Notes: generated from the sequence alone by a model not told the origin. 64,000 bases of DNA from Tolypeutes matacus (GCA_026826555.1 JAKSZT010004976.1:7110900-7174899); one strand, 5' to 3'; numbered from the stretch's first letter, positions 11,450-23,523 are shown. Made by a program: numbers and translations.

Positions 11450-12879
11450 ATCAAAATTCCCCACCACTGCTGCCAAGCCATTTCTCCTCCTTCTTTCTCA
11501 GCAACCAGCCCCTTTGAAGTTCATGCCATTCACTCCTATACCACCTTCTGAATCCCCATCAGCTCCTGTTAGCTGAGCACATGCCCTTCATTCACAGGCA
11601 TGGGCCCTGCTTCTCCACCCCTACTCCTGACATAATCATGGTGACATCAACAGCCATGGATGACCATCCATCCAGAACCCTGGCCTCTCTCTTTCCCCAT
11701 CTTATTACTTCCGAGGATCAAATTTTCTGCCTCTCCTAATCCTCACCTCTTAATTATGAATAATGCCACTACATCCCAAATCCTGGTTTTAAGCATTCTG
11801 CTTTCTAACCATTACCTCCCATCTGTCCAAGCCACTAATTCCAGAATCCCCCCAGCTACAACCCCAGAGGACTCCACCTTCTTCACTATCCATCATTCCC
11901 TTCCTTTTTTGCTGCCCTTGTTGCCCATTAGATCCCACTGCTGACTCTTCTAACTACTCCTTCTCAAATACCCTCACTTTCCTTGCCTCTTTCCTCTCGT
12001 GTGGCACTCAAGTGGCAAAACCTTACATCCTGGTTAAATCCAACCTGCCAACCTACTCTGGGCCACACTGGAGCCACTTATGTGGCCAGAAGGCTGACGC
12101 TCTGGGCTGGCAGGTCTCGCCTTAACTGGGCCATAGAAACACAATCTGACCACATTTTTGCAACACATTTGTTCTCTACTCTTTGAGGTGACTGCTTCAC
12201 ACTCTTTTCTCAAATTTGTCCTCTCCCTCAGCTAATCATGCTGCCTTAAACTCTGAGAATACAGCAGCAATCAGGCTCAAATCTCCCAACCTCCGTGTAT
12301 TTACTCGTCCTGCTAAAGTGAACATGCCCCTGCCACATCAGAACACGTTAGAAGGCCAGTCGGGAACTCACGTTCCAGGCCACATGCCTCTTGGCTTCTG
12401 GAGGACTTTACTGCTATAATTCTCCCTTCACTCCACCTGCAACATCATCATCTCCCTTTCAACTTTATTATTCCCAACGGCAAATGAACATGCTACTCAA
12501 CCTGCATCCAAAATCTTCTCCTCTCCTGTTCTGCATTCTATGTCTAAGCTACTGTCCCACTGCAAAAGTACAAACTCAGCTTTCTCATCCCAGTTACTGT
12601 TTGACTCATTCAATCCATATTCCACCCCCCTCAAACCTCCCCCTAAAACATCTTTTGCCAAGATCACTATGGGTCCGTGGTGCCAAACATCCTGATGAAT
12701 GCTTTCTCACCTCATGTTCCCCAGTGATCACCCCTTCCTTATGGAAACACCCTCCTCTCTGGTTTCCAGGACACCACACTTTTTTTTTCCCTACTTCCTC
12801 CCTGACCAATCCATCTTGGCTTCCTTTGCTGCTGCCTCTTCTACTGGATTCTAAGTGGCAAAGGGACAGAGGCACGTTC
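11450..12879 (+). other. C/T-rich, G-poor stretch, possibly degraded L2 body
   Basis: About 1.4 kb of strongly pyrimidine-biased plus strand leading directly into a recognisable L2 3' region. The L2 ORF2 sense strand in mammals has this C/T-rich, G-poor texture. I cannot align it, so the L2 identity is inference. A 165-codon frame (12391-12888) is a consequence of the bias; its translation is Pro/Ser/Leu-rich without a domain. Confidence 0.3.
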
Positions 12880-13490
12880 TCTAACTGAGTGGTCCTTCCA
12901 GGTCAGCTCATCTATAAACTCACGTCACCAAACTGGGTCTCTCCAGGAGTCACCTCCAGCCTGAACTCTAAATACATCTACACTTAATGTCTTGGGAATG
13001 CTATAACAATCCCCCAAGTTGTGGGCCACACATTTAGCAGTCTTCCTGGCATACGTTTTTCACTGCTACCCTGCCCAAATCACTAGCAAGTTCTCTTTTA
13101 CTCTCAGATACACATTGCATATCTGCCCTCTTCTCTCTGCCTCTATCACCACCTCACTGCCACCTGGACCCCTGAATGGCATCTTAATTGACATCCTAGC
13201 TTTCACTTCTGGTTTCCCACCCAATAGCCAGAGTGAGCCTTCAAAATGCAAATCACATCATGTCACCTCTCTGCTTAAAATACATCAAACCACCCTGCTC
13301 GTTTCTTTCATGGCAATTATCGCCATCTGTAATTACCTTGATTATTTGTTTTTGTCTCTGTTGCCTGTGCCCCTTGGCTAGAAGACAGCTCAGGGGTCAG
13401 GGACCCTGACTCATTTACCACTGTACCTAGCACAAGGCAAAACACATAGTGGACAACACTGTTTGCTGAATAAATTAATAAACACTTTTT
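12880..13490 (+). mobile_element. L2 LINE, ORF2 C-terminal remnant and 3' UTR, sense
   Basis: Landmarks in order: 'TCACCTCCAGCCTGAACTC' near 12950, 'CCAGAGTGAGCCTTCAAAAT' near 13230, 'ATCACATCATGTCACCTCTC' near 13252, 'TGTAATTACCTTGATTATTT' near 13329, then 'AGGGACCCTGACTC' and TGCTGAATAAATTAATAAAC at 13465-13484. These follow L2 order. The reading frame is destroyed. Confidence 0.65.
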
Positions 13491-14189
13491 GGGGGGAGGT
13501 CTCATAGTCTACTCTCCAGCCCCCAGCCTTTTCCCATTATCAGCAGAATCCCTGTATGTTAGAAAGATGAGATGTGCTTTAAATAGGCAAGAATCTGGCA
13601 GAAGAAAGAATGCTAGGAGAACTCCATCTCTGCAGAACCTTTTATCGCCCTCAGAAACTGAAAGCCCTTAAATATAGACCAGCCATTAAAAATTCATGAG
13701 CTCCAGCCGCAATTTATCAGAGCCATGGAAATTGGAGACTTCCATCATGGTGGACGGCTTGACATTTGTTCCTAATCAGTGAGAGCACATATTTTATTAC
13801 CTTTTGAAGGAAGGATGACCAGGCGATATTCCAGAAGCAAAAGAGGCTTCCCCGTAAGAGCAGGGATAATGTTCTGCTTTCCGATCCAAACATGGAACAC
13901 CGAGTCCCTCCCGTTACATGTTTGCATGTTGGCTGAAAAAGCAGTGGCTCACTCACTGGGATCCCTTCCCAGTAGTTGTTTCAGCAGCTCAGTTGCTCGC
14001 CGTCCTCTTTCCTTTGGTATCTTTTACCTACTCCCCGTTGTGGAGAAGTCTACAGCATCCTTTCCTAAGGAAACCAGGCTTTTTGACCCAAAGGGTCAAT
14101 GTAAGGAGGAGGCATGGAGGGAATCAACCTGAAATAATGCCATCATTTAATATTTTGCAGACATTGTTTTCAGAGTTATTATTTGGGCA
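13491..14189. other. unique sequence with AT-rich, possibly conserved segment
   Basis: No gene. Repeat-free DNA at 13660-13800 contains ATTAAAAATTCATGAG and CAATTTATCAGAGCC type motifs that resemble conserved non-coding sequence by texture only. A 184-codon frame at 13918-14472 runs into the adjacent LTR and is not credible as a gene. Confidence 0.3.
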
Positions 14190-14662
14190 CTTAGTTTGCT
14201 GGGGCAGCTATGACAAATACTGCACACCAGTTGACTTAACACCAGGAATTTATTGTGCCACAGCTGCAGAGGCTACAACTCCAAAATCAAGGCATCGGCA
14301 AACTCATGCTTTCTCCCCAAAGTCTGTAGCATTCTGGTGCTGCCTTGCCGCAGTAGTTGGGGTTCCGTGGTTTGTGTCCTGCCTCCAGCCACATGGCGAT
14401 GTCCTCGTTCTTTCCTGTAGCTTTCTCTTTATGCCTCTGCATCTCCTCTCTTTCTTCAGTAATGTGGGTTAAGACCCACCTTGATTCATTCTGGCCTCTC
14501 ATCTAAATCGGATCTTCGAGGATCCTATTCACAAATGAGTTCTTACCTTAACTAATAATAACATCTTCAAAGGTCCTATTTACACACGGCTTCACACCCA
14601 CAGGCGTGCGGATTAAGACTTGAACATGTTTTTATGGGGGCCATGATTCAATTCCCAACAGG
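14190..14662 (-). mobile_element. MLT1-like LTR (ERVL-MaLR), antisense, diverged
   Basis: Opens with TTTGCTGGGGCAGCTATGAC, then 'GGAATTTATTGTGCCACAGC', 'CCAAAATCAAGGCATCGGC', a 'TAACTAATAATAACATCTTC' segment and ends GGGCCATGATTCAATTCCCA followed by ACA. The order is that of an antisense MLT1-type LTR, more diverged than the copies at 8938, 34252 and 60376. Confidence 0.6.
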
Positions 14663-14840
14663 CTCCTATATTCAAGAAAACCCAAACCCTCTATAGGGTG
14701 AAAATATGTTTGTGCTTTCTCTAAGCAAGTTATAGATTCATATTTAAGGTTTATACCCAGTCTACTTCTCAGAGAACCAGGGTGGGGGGCAGTTATCTAA
14801 ACAAGATAGCTGGGGGCAACATGGGAAAGACCAGCTAACG

Positions 14841-15025
14841 CAGTGCTTCTCCACTTTGGATACATGGCAAAAGCTCCCAGGTAGCTTCAAAAGATGTCAA
14901 TTGTTAGGCCACACCCAGAGATGTTGAGTTAATGGGTCTGGGAGGAGCCTGAGCTTCAGTATCTTATTTTTAGAACCTCATGGTGGTTCTAATATGCTTC
15001 CAGTGGTAGTTGTCCTGGTCCAGAG
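14841..15025 (+). mobile_element. MER5A-like hAT-Charlie element
   Basis: Begins CAGTGCTTCTCCACTTTGG, continues with a 'CCACACCCAGAGATGTTGAG' type core and a 'GGGTCTGGGAGGAGCCTGAG' segment, and ends near CCTGGTCCAGAGG. This matches the MER5A order. Terminal repeats are degraded. Confidence 0.65.
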
Positions 15026-15169
15026 GAAGAAGGGTTAGAGACTAGTAAGTCCTGGAGATGAACTTCTGAGTACAACCAGGCAGGGAGTCTGCTTGTGCCT
15101 TTTTCTATATCTGTGACAAAAGGGAACCTCACCAAGCCACACTGATTTCGTTTTCTGCTAAGAGGAGAC

Positions 15170-15801
15170 TGTTTTAGTTTGTTAAATGCTGCTGGGAGCA
15201 ATATACCAGAAATGGGTTGGCTTTAACAATGGGACTTTATTAGGTTAAAAGCTTACAGTTCTGAGACCATGAAAATGTCCAAATCAAGGCATCATCAGAG
15301 AGGCTGTCTCACTGAAAGTTGGAGGCTGGCGATCCTGGACTCCAGCCACATGGCAAGATACAAGGATGGCTCTGTGGTCTGGGTCTCTGCCTTCTCCTCC
15401 AGGCTTACTTTCTCCCTGAGCTCAGCTGTGGGCATTCAGGCATATGATTCATCTCTCCCTTCTCCTCTGGGCCTCATCTCTTTCTGCCTCTTAGGAGCCT
15501 CATTCCATGTTTCTGTGCTCCACTGATTCCAGCCTCTGGCCTGAGGGACCTCTCTCTCAGCCTCTCAGGGTTTCTCTGTTTCTGTTGCTTTTCCTCTGTG
15601 TGTCTCTGCATGTTTTTCCCATTTATAAAGGACTCCCGCAAGAGGACCAAGACCCATCCTGGGTCATGCTTTACTGAAGTAATCCAGTCAAAGGCCCCCA
15701 ACTGAATCCAACCCAATCAAGGGGTCCCATACCCACAGGAATGGATTAGGTCCAAGAATATGATCTTTTCTGGTATCCACAGAAAACTTCAAACTACCAG
15801 A
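15170..15801 (-). mobile_element. MaLR-like solo LTR, xenarthran family, copy 1 (antisense)
   Basis: A 632-bp LTR-like unit in minus orientation. Its 3' terminus reads TGTTTTAGTTTGTTAAATGC on the plus strand from 15170, the poly(A) signal is TTTATT at 15236-15241, a TATAAA-like box lies near 15622, and the 5' terminus is near 15801. Flanks GAGAC (15165-15169) and GACAC (15802-15806) match at 4 of 5 bases, the duplication size expected for MaLR. Two further copies lie at 23524 and 35653 in plus orientation. No internal region is present. Confidence 0.78.
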
Positions 15802-16270
15802 GACACACACAGAAGTTGATCTATAGCGATAAGATTTTTCATTTTCCAGGAAGACCCCAGACTCAGGCACAAATTTATCACATGGATCCTGTTCTATAAA
15901 ACCATTAATGTACTGGGCACATCAACAACTATGGGTTTTGTGGGAAATGTCTTAGCTAAATTTCACTGCTCATTTGCCAGATCGCAGCAAACGAATGTGC
16001 ATTCTAGCAAACCATATGAGTAAGAATCTTAACAAGAAGTCTCTCATGTTTCTGTGTTTTAGTGGGGAAAAAATTCCTAAATGCCTTGAGGGAGAATCTG
16101 CTCTAAATGGAGAGTTTCTCTTAGAGCACTGGACACGCTGGACACTTCCACAACTGCTCATGACACCGAAACCCCAACACTCACAGCCCTCCACCCTCTC
16201 TACTCCTTCCCACCAAGGAATCCTAGAAGAAAAGGTAATAAGGGGACTGGCTCTCCACTCCATAAAATGC
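15802..16270. other. unique sequence, no gene recognised
   Basis: Overlapping frames of 102 and 105 codons on opposite strands (15970-16287) have no recognisable domain. No repeat recognised. Confidence 0.4.
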
Positions 16271-16464
16271 TTAGTCCAATAGGCCACATGTGGCTATTTC
16301 AATTTAAACTGGTTAACTTGATGTGAAACAAAAAGTTCAGTTCCTCAGTCGCACTAGCCATATTCCAAATGCTCAGAAGCCACATGTAGCTGGCACTACT
16401 CCATCACACAGCACAGATACACAGCATTCCCAACATTACAGAAAGTTCTATCAGTGTTCTGGGC
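16271..16464 (+). mobile_element. MER1-group hAT-Charlie element
   Basis: Contains 'CCAATAGGCCACATGTGGCT', 'AAAAGTTCAGTTCCTCAGTC', 'GCACTAGCCATATTCCAAAT', 'AGCCACATGTAGCTGGC' and 'AGAAAGTTCTATCAGTGTTC', the order of a common mammalian non-autonomous hAT element of the MER1 group. I could not define intact terminal repeats. The exact subfamily is not assigned. Confidence 0.65.
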
Positions 16465-18775
16465 TTCAGTATCCACCAAAGGAGACTGGAGAAATGTTGA
16501 TCTGGGGGCTGGAGCCCCCCAGAAAGATCAAAGGCCTAAGTATAATCTGGAAAAAGGTGAAACCACTGCATGTTGGGGGACTTAATTTCTTACTCTGTAA
16601 ATGGGCGTAATCTCTGCTTTTCCTCTCAGTCTCAGTATATTTAAAGACTTGTTAAAAAGGGGAGCTTCTCATCCCTGAGACAAATGTACTTTCTACCCAG
16701 AAATAATAATGTGCCATTATTTGTGTTAATTTTAACAATATTGAGTGCTAACCAACTGCCCCAGAAACCAGACCCTGGAGGAAGAAGAAGAGCAAACGCA
16801 TGAGCCCCGGAGAGCTAGAACTCCACGTGGTCATTTCTCTCTAGGCTGCTCCTGCTCCCTGACTCCCTCTCCCTTCACCCCTGGTTTTGTGAGCACACAC
16901 TTGACAGGGCTCGCAGCCACATATCCTTCTGCTAGCATCCTGTATGTGTTTGTATGTGTGTGGGGATGAACAAGCATTTGAACTACAGCTGTGGCTGCAG
17001 GAGCCAGGCGGGGACTGGAGGTGGGAGGGGAAGTCACAGGATAAGCAAGTCACAGAGCTGTGGGGAGGGAGGGCTGAGCCCGCCTCACTCGCCCCCACTC
17101 TGAGAAGACCCTGGAAAGCCCACCTCCCCCAGCCAGTCGGGCCAGGAGGCCCCGACAGCCAGCCGTGTTTGTTGAACAACCTCTCAGGCAGCTTTTTACC
17201 ACTTCCACTGACCCGTTAAAAAGGTCAACGGAAAACCATTAACTTCCTGGCAGCCTCAGTGACAGTGCATTGTGGTTTCATTCTAGGTGTTTCCCACGTC
17301 AGGAGCAAGAGTTTGTGCTGGGGAAGCTCTGGAGAACAGCCTTCTAGTTCCAACAGGGCTTTAAAGAGTGGCAAGGGAGTGTCCCACCTCCTCCTGGGTT
17401 GCCCCCCAGCACTCACCTCACGGGAGAGCCCGGTGGGTGACAAAGAAAACCCAGCAGTGCTTGCTCTGCCCAGGCACCCTCCACCCAGCCCGGAAGAGCC
17501 CCTCACGCCCCTTTCCCACTCCTTCTCAGCCCGTATCCCATCACCTGCCACCTCTGCAAGCTGAGTCTTCTGAATTTCCGTGGTGTTCAGGGAACATCGT
17601 GAGTTCACCTCTTACTGGCTTGTGGTGTCAGGAGGCACAGTCAGCATTTGCAGACAGCTGAAGGTTCCTTGTTTGCCTGCCTAACTCTTCAGCAAAGCGG
17701 TGAGTGCTTTAAGCATGGACTCCCCACCCTGGGGTCCGGCTAAACCCCCGAGTGCCTGGCATAAGTGTCTATGGGGCCACACCCCCTCTTTGCTACTCTC
17801 TCTCCTGCTACAACCTCTAGGACATGCTGCATCTTCATCTGGGAGCTGTCTCGGAGCAAATCATGGGAGCGACATAAAAAAAAGCTGTCCTGCTAATACA
17901 CAAGCACAAGGACGAGGGATAAAGGCTACGCTGGCTGGCGGGATTCGGGGAATGTCTCCACAGGACAATGTGAGCATGTGCCTGCCATACGACTGCATCA
18001 AGATGCAAATGTTAATTGATGGAGGGGCAGTGGGTGGCGCCTGACCTGGCAAATGGCTCAGCTCTGCTGTGCTCACCGCCTCACTCAGGAAATACTGGCC
18101 TGGCCAGACCCAGCGAAAACACTCCCAGGCATTTACTGCGAGGGAAGGTACATGTACAAGGAGGCAGTAGTGTTTGTGACAGAGAACACAGTGGGCGCAC
18201 TAAACACCTCATGAGAGAAGCCTAGGTAAATAAAAGGAGCATCCTTGTGGGGGAAGTGCCACAGAGTGAAAGCAGCACAGTATTTCCCTTTATATTGACA
18301 TGGACAGGTGTTCATAATATGTTGCTAACCAAACAAGGAAGGTCACATGGCAGCCCTTGGCAAACTGGAAGTTGTCCGTTGGGAAGGAAGGTCCCTCTAC
18401 TCTCGTCATCATTTAGTCTCTCATCATGGATGCCATTGGGGATTTGGCCAGTGAGGTTCCCAAATTAACAACAATTCTTTAAACAAAATCGCAACTCTGT
18501 TCCCTGACGTTTTTTATTTTCTTTTTTTCAAGATTGCGGCAACATGTGTTTGCATGAAAATGAACAAGCAGAACCTTTTTATGGAGATGGCTGCTGCTAA
18601 GGGACTTTGCCTGAGGAGTTTCTCCAGCACATTGCAGTGAATGTCTGGGCTAATAGGTGTCAGCGGCAGAAAACAGGAGCCCAAAGCAGTTAGGAGGCAA
18701 GTTACTCTGTGGGTCACCTGGAAGGAGCCATCAATAGCCTGAAGTTACCTGAGAACAGGTAATTCTGCTCCTGTC
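16465..18775. other. unique, partly GC-rich sequence, no gene recognised
   Basis: About 2.3 kb without recognised repeats. Several overlapping frames up to 127 codons in 16750-17660 reflect moderate GC content. No splice-bounded conserved frame, CpG island or processed copy was seen. Confidence 0.45.
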
Positions 18776-19150
18776 AATGGCTGCATCCCCCAGTGTGGAC
18801 TGGGTTATGCTGCTAGCAGACACAACTCTGAGATCTCAGTGGCTTAAGACAGCACGTGCTTCTTTCTCATTCACACCACACACTCAACACACGTGGGCAG
18901 GAGGGCGGTGTCCATGGGCATCACTGTGGGAGGCTTCATCTCAGCACTTGCTTCCAGGGTCATGAAGACAGGCAAGGAGGGAGTAATGCATCATCAGACC
19001 TTAACTCTTACCACTTCCTCCCAGAAGCAGCACACGCTGCTGCTACTCACATCGCACTGGGAGAAACAAGTCACATAACCATGCTAAGCTTGGGGGGCCC
19101 AGGAAATATCCTCCTACCACATGCCTGGAAGAGGGGAGAACCAGTATGCT
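18776..19150 (-). mobile_element. old LTR-like repeat, antisense (family uncertain)
   Basis: The strings 'GAGATCTCAGTGGCTTAAGA' near 18830 and 'TTTCTCATTCACACC' downstream, then 'GAGAAACAAGTCACATAACC' near 19062, resemble an old mammalian LTR in reverse orientation (poly(A) end at left). Too diverged for a family name. Confidence 0.4.
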
Positions 19151-20299
19151 TTGATGAATAGCACACGTTCTACCAGAGAGGCAGTGAGCTATAGAAGCGG
19201 GGAGTGAGGCTGCCTGCCAAAGATGAGAAATCCATTGGCATCAAGTACATCCTTGGTGAGCTGTGCCAAAGAGCGAGCCCATGTGCAAGGATGTGCCAGG
19301 CACATGGTCCAGATGTCAGGGTAGGGGCTAAAGCCAAAGAGCTAGGATGGAACATTCCCTAACCCACCCCACCCCAGGCCCTTGAGTGCAGTGACACTGG
19401 TTTGCTTGGTGACAGCATATCTTTCATGCCCTAAGAAAGCAAAGAAGCTGGTGATTGCTCCTTGATGACACTGGTAGGTTCAGGTTCACCTTGGAACCTT
19501 TGACATGCAGGGGCAGAGTCTCTCGTTACTGCTGCTAAAATAAAACAACAACAACAACAAAACACAGAAAGCAACTCCCCCTGTCCCAACTCTTCCCTGG
19601 TAGCCTAGGGCTTTGCGCTCCTCTGTTCCCCTCTGTAAACTTGAGTTATAAATGCCTCAAGTACTGGAGCTCCCAGACACCCCAGACAGTCTTTGGCCAT
19701 CTGGAAACAGTCATTTTGCTGCTCTTCTCTCCCTCCCACCATTGTACTTTAGCTGATGGAGGATTTCATGGGTGACATTGTGGGTCTCTGCGTGTGCCCT
19801 TGGTGTATTCAGATAAATATTAATCTGCCTTTCTGTAGGATCACTCTGTGACTGCTAAGAGGAGAGGACCAAAGAGAGAAAAGTCAGGACTGTGACAAGG
19901 CACAAAGCCTTGGAGATACCCTGGGGACCGGGAACTGGTTGCTTCCCTGGGCTAGGAGCTAGCTCAGGGCTTCTGTTCACTTTTAAGGCTTACCTGAGAA
20001 AGAATTGTATCTACCCATGTGTCCTCTTTTCTCTTGGAAAATGGGGACACCAGGGGAGGGGGTGGCACTCTTCACCTCCCCCAGATTGCTGGGGGAGGAT
20101 GACAGACATGGATTTCATGTGGAAGCATGGGGGGCATTATCGACATTCTCAACGCCCCAGTCAAAATCTCCCTGCATGCGGGCTTTCTCTACCTTCCAGG
20201 TCCTTCTCTACCTATGCACATGGACTTACCAGAGAATTAACGTCCCCCAGAGAGCTACCCTCACCCAATGACTAATGGCATTGGTGTACAAATACCCCA
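19151..20299. other. unique sequence with CAA microsatellite
   Basis: A short (CAA)n tract lies at 19546-19561. Otherwise no repeat or gene recognised; a 127-codon frame at 19892-20275 has no recognisable domain. Confidence 0.4.
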
Positions 20300-20547
20300 G
20301 CTCCTTCACTCCTCAGGTGGGAAATTCTGAAGCATGTGCCATACTTTCTAAAGAGTTCCCCAGTGGAGTGAGCTCCAGTTGCTCACACAGAAAACTGGTT
20401 TGATAAAGCAAACTTTACTGCCTTCCTATCTCACTTTTTGACTCCACTGCCAGTGATTCCTGGGTTCACCTTCCAAATAAAATACTTGCACTTAAATCCT
20501 TATCTCACAGTCTGCTTTGGGGAGAACTCAAAGTTAGACATATGAAA
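20300..20547 (+). mobile_element. ERV-type LTR, 3' portion, sense
   Basis: Carries 'CCCCAGTGGAGTGAGCTCCA' near 20358, 'CCAAATAAAATACTTGCACT' at 20473-20492 with the poly(A) signal, 'CTTATCTCACAGTCTGCTTT' and a terminus GTTAGACA near 20540. It shares its 3' plan with 1-445 and 39215-39388. The 5' part is missing or unrecognisable. Confidence 0.6.
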
Positions 20548-21919
20548 CGTGATGTGATTTCCATGTCCACATCCCTTTAGTCAAGACTTTCGCAGTGCTA
20601 CATGATAAAGGGAATAGACCCTTTTACTGCAGAATCATTCCCATACCTGGTTTTGACATAGTCCCATATATCAGTTGCAACGTCTATTGAATGAAGCCCT
20701 ACAAATGTGTGCTGGTCCAGGCTTCTACAGGAAACATCACAGAAATCCAAACGTCAATATCGAAACCGTGATCCACCCAATGGCTCCTTCCTGATGTACA
20801 ACCACAGCTAACATGGTTTTCAGACCATCTAATGGCTTCTAGGATTGGCCTCATCAGACATGGGCAGGGGGTGGTCAGCAGAGGTTCAGGAATCACTTGC
20901 ATTTGATTTGCTCGTCCTCTCTGGAGCTGGGTTACCTCCTGAAACACACTGAATGGGAATGCCTGAGGAAAAAGACTCATGTAGAAAAGCTTCCCATTCC
21001 ATACCCCAGGCAGCCAGCCCTGCTCCTAGTGCCTTAGACCTCCTGGGAAACCCTACATGGGAATTCTCCTGGTTTCCAAGAAGAATTGTCAGGGAACAGA
21101 AAAATAAAAATCCCAAAGTTTAGTATCACCTGTACTTAAATAGTAGAATAGAAAGTTGCAACTTTCCCTTCAGAAGCTTTCTTCTCCTTCTCCTCCTTTT
21201 TCTCCTTCTCCTTCAACTTTTCAATAAATAAAGGAAGAGCTGATCAACAAGATTTCTGTTTCCTAAACAGCTTCCGGATTTCCAAGTCAATAAGCAACAA
21301 AGCACCAATAAAATACTTTCCCTTCCCTGCCTGTGTACTCTTGAAGTGTGTCACACACAGAATGACTTCTTGCCATTAGGAACATTCCTAACACATGGGA
21401 GGGGACCCTGGCAAGTGAAGAGATGGGTGGTAGATAACTGGACCAGGCAGCTTGGACACAGAATCTCCAATTATGAGCTGTGAAAAATTAATACATTTGA
21501 ATTACAATTCCAAAATGCCAGGCATATGTAGTTCAGCCCACATCTTTTCTAGGTGGAAAATTTTCGTGAGATGAAAAGCAGAGCTGGGATCTCTTGGAGT
21601 CCACTCTGGGCTGACGTGCTTCCCCTACCCTTACCACCTCCCTAACTCTTGCCTTATTAACCTAATGATGATGCCAATGAGAAGCCTCATCTATGTCCTA
21701 GGCCTCTCTTCTTTCATTGGATGGAAGCCCCGAAGCACCAATCTGCATGGACCTTTGAATGATAACCAAAGCAGGAGCTCCCAAGCAGATGTGACCAGGG
21801 GGAAGAGACTTCTTCTCCCAGGTCCAGCCTGCAGTTGGGGTCTCTGATCTCAAGGTGGTGTGGGGCTCCCTTTAAGTTGTCCGCCAAGTTTGGGGCCTTC
21901 TTGTTGCCTCCTTCCAGGG
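20548..21919. other. unique sequence with CTT-rich tract
   Basis: A pyrimidine-rich (CTT/CTCCTT)n tract at 21176-21216 is the only low-complexity feature. No gene or repeat recognised elsewhere. Confidence 0.4.
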
Positions 21920-22100
21920 CAGTAGCTCTCCAAGATGGTAGAGCCACCAGAAGGAGCATCCCCTGAGAACTTGTCAGAAATGCACTCTTGTGCCCCACTC
22001 CAGATGCACTGAATCAGAACCTCTGGGCATAGGGCCCAGCCATCTGGTTTATCAAGACCTCCAGGGGGTTCTGATGCTCACTCAAGTTTGAGAACCACTG
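21920..22100 (+). mobile_element. MER5A hAT-Charlie element
   Basis: Runs from CAGTAGCTCTCCAAGATGG to a right end TTTGAGAACCACTG, with 'CCCCACTCCAGATGCACTGA', 'ATCAGAACCTCTGGGCATAG' and 'GGGGGTTCTGATGCTCACTC' inside. The ends are imperfect inverted repeats of the CAGTGGTTCTCAAA type. About 180 bp, near full MER5A length. It abuts a MIR. Confidence 0.8.
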
Positions 22101-22102
22101 GC

Positions 22103-22318
22103 TTAATGGTTAAGATCAAAGGCACTACAATCAGAGGCCAGGATTCAAATCCTTGATCAGCCATTTAATATTTAACCTTGAACATATTATCTAATATCTT
22201 GGGGGTAATTAGAAAGAGAGTAGTGCATTTTACTCTTAAGATTACTGCAAAGAATAACTGAGATGGTGTAGGTAGAGTACTTAGCCAAGTATCTGGCAAA
22301 TAACTAGCACACAATACA
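22103..22318 (+). mobile_element. MIR SINE, sense
   Basis: Begins 'TTAATGGTTAAGATCAAAGG', followed by 'CCAGGATTCAAATCCTTGAT', an 'ATCTTGGGGGTAATTAGAAA' region and a 3' part with 'AGAGTACTTAGCCAAGTATC' and 'TGGCAAATAACTAGCACACA'. Nearly full-length MIR. Confidence 0.72.
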
Positions 22319-23061
22319 TGATTACATATATATAATATATATGGTAAATTTTGTATGACATATTGTATATGACATATATTGTATACTACAGATTATTTTT
22401 TCTTTTTCTTTTCCTTTTTTCTTATTTTTTCTTTCCCTGTTGTTGTTCTAATGGAAGAAATAAAGGCCAACTCTCTCTTGGGGCAGATTCCAAATTTATA
22501 GTGGAGACCAAGGGACACATCCAAGACAATGAGGGCATGGATTGAAGTAGGCTTAACACTGTAAGCTCCTCCTTGAAGACTGGTCTGATTTCTTAAAGGA
22601 ACTAACACAGAATGAGCATAGAGGCAGCATCTGTAAAGGCCAGGGGTATGTAGGGGCTTCCTCCAGGTGTGGAAGTTCATTGGCCTCACCTTGACCTCTT
22701 CTTGGAACTGTAGAACACAGGATGTGGTGTGAAAACACATGCCTCAATCCCTGCAATGCCCATGAAACGAACTCTTAGCTTTGAAACAACCAAAATCTGG
22801 TCTTCTCTGAGATGTGACTCCACTAAGAAATTTAAGACCCGTACCCCATTTGCCTGGAATATCTCTGGAATGCTCACTCCTGGAGGAGGCCTTATCATTG
22901 GTCGGCTAACCATTTGTTCCTATTTTCTTTCCTTTCTGATATTCTTATTTTATTGGCTAGTTAAAGACTTGCTGGGGGAGTGGGAAAGTAGGTAAAGCAA
23001 TAAGAGATGACTTGCTGTCGGCTTTGCAAACTCTCCTTTCACACCCCTAACATGTTTAATT
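22319..23061. other. unique sequence, AT- and T-rich at left
   Basis: 22320-22440 is an ATATA-rich and then poly-pyrimidine stretch. The remainder (22440-23060) shows no recognised repeat or gene. Confidence 0.4.
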
Positions 23062-23311
23062 AAGAGAGCATCAGGGAAGCGGCTGTGGCTCAATCAGTAG
23101 GGCTCCCGTTTACCATATGGGAGGCCCCGGGTTCGGTTCCCAGGGCCTCCTGGTGAAGGCAAGCCCGCCCGCACGGCGTGGTTAGCTGACCCAGCGAGCA
23201 CAAGCAGCAAGGGGGGGATAAATGAATAAATAAATAAAATCTTAAAAAAAAAAAATAAATAAATAAATAAATTATATTAAAAAAAAAAAAAAAAAAAAAA
23301 AGAGAGCATCA
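23062..23311 (+). mobile_element. DAS-type tRNA-derived SINE with 12-bp target duplication
   Basis: The SINE occupies 23074-23299. A pol III A box lies in TGTGGCTCAATCAGTAGGG (about 23084) and a B box in GGGTTCGGTTCC (23129-23140). A short GC-rich body with GTGAAGGCAAGCCCGCCC follows, then a tail of AATAAATAAATAAA and a long A-run. It is flanked by perfect 12-bp direct repeats AAGAGAGCATCA (23062-23073 and 23300-23311). DAS SINEs are known from armadillos and derive from a tRNA; this is the strongest taxonomic marker in the window. The long, nearly pure tail and perfect duplication suggest a young insertion. Confidence 0.88.
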
Positions 23312-23424
23312 TTACACGCAGTGAGAGCCCTGGAGGGAAATCATCAGAATAAAATAGCTTGCCCTGAGCCCAGTCCATCAATAATTCAGCCAAGCAGAGG
23401 GGTGAAGACCCAGGGAGTCCAAAG

Positions 23425-23523
23425 GCTGCTTGGGTTCCAATCATGACACCATCACTAACTCGCTGCAACCATGGGTGAGTCTGCCCTGTGCTCTGTGCCT
23501 GTCTCCTCGTCTGTAAAAGGGTG
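23425..23523 (+). mobile_element. MIR SINE, 5' half (interrupted)
   Basis: Contains 'TTGGGTTCCAATCATGACAC', 'CTAACTCGCTGCAACCATGG', 'GTGAGTCTGCCCTG' and 'TCTCCTCGTCTGTAAAAGGG', the MIR core up to the CTGTAAAATGGGG landmark. The sequence breaks at that point where an LTR begins, and continues at 24128. Confidence 0.7.

Noticed and set aside
12391..12888. 165-codon open frame on the plus strand
   Set aside because: Lies in a C/T-rich, G-poor stretch where stop codons are scarce; probably L2-derived or composition artefact.
13918..14472. 184-codon open frame on the plus strand
   Set aside because: It runs into the antisense MLT1-like LTR at 14190, has no recognisable domain and overlaps frames on the other strand.
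23084..23140. Functional tRNA gene
   Set aside because: A and B boxes are present, but the surrounding body, A-rich tail and target duplication show a SINE; the cloverleaf is not complete.
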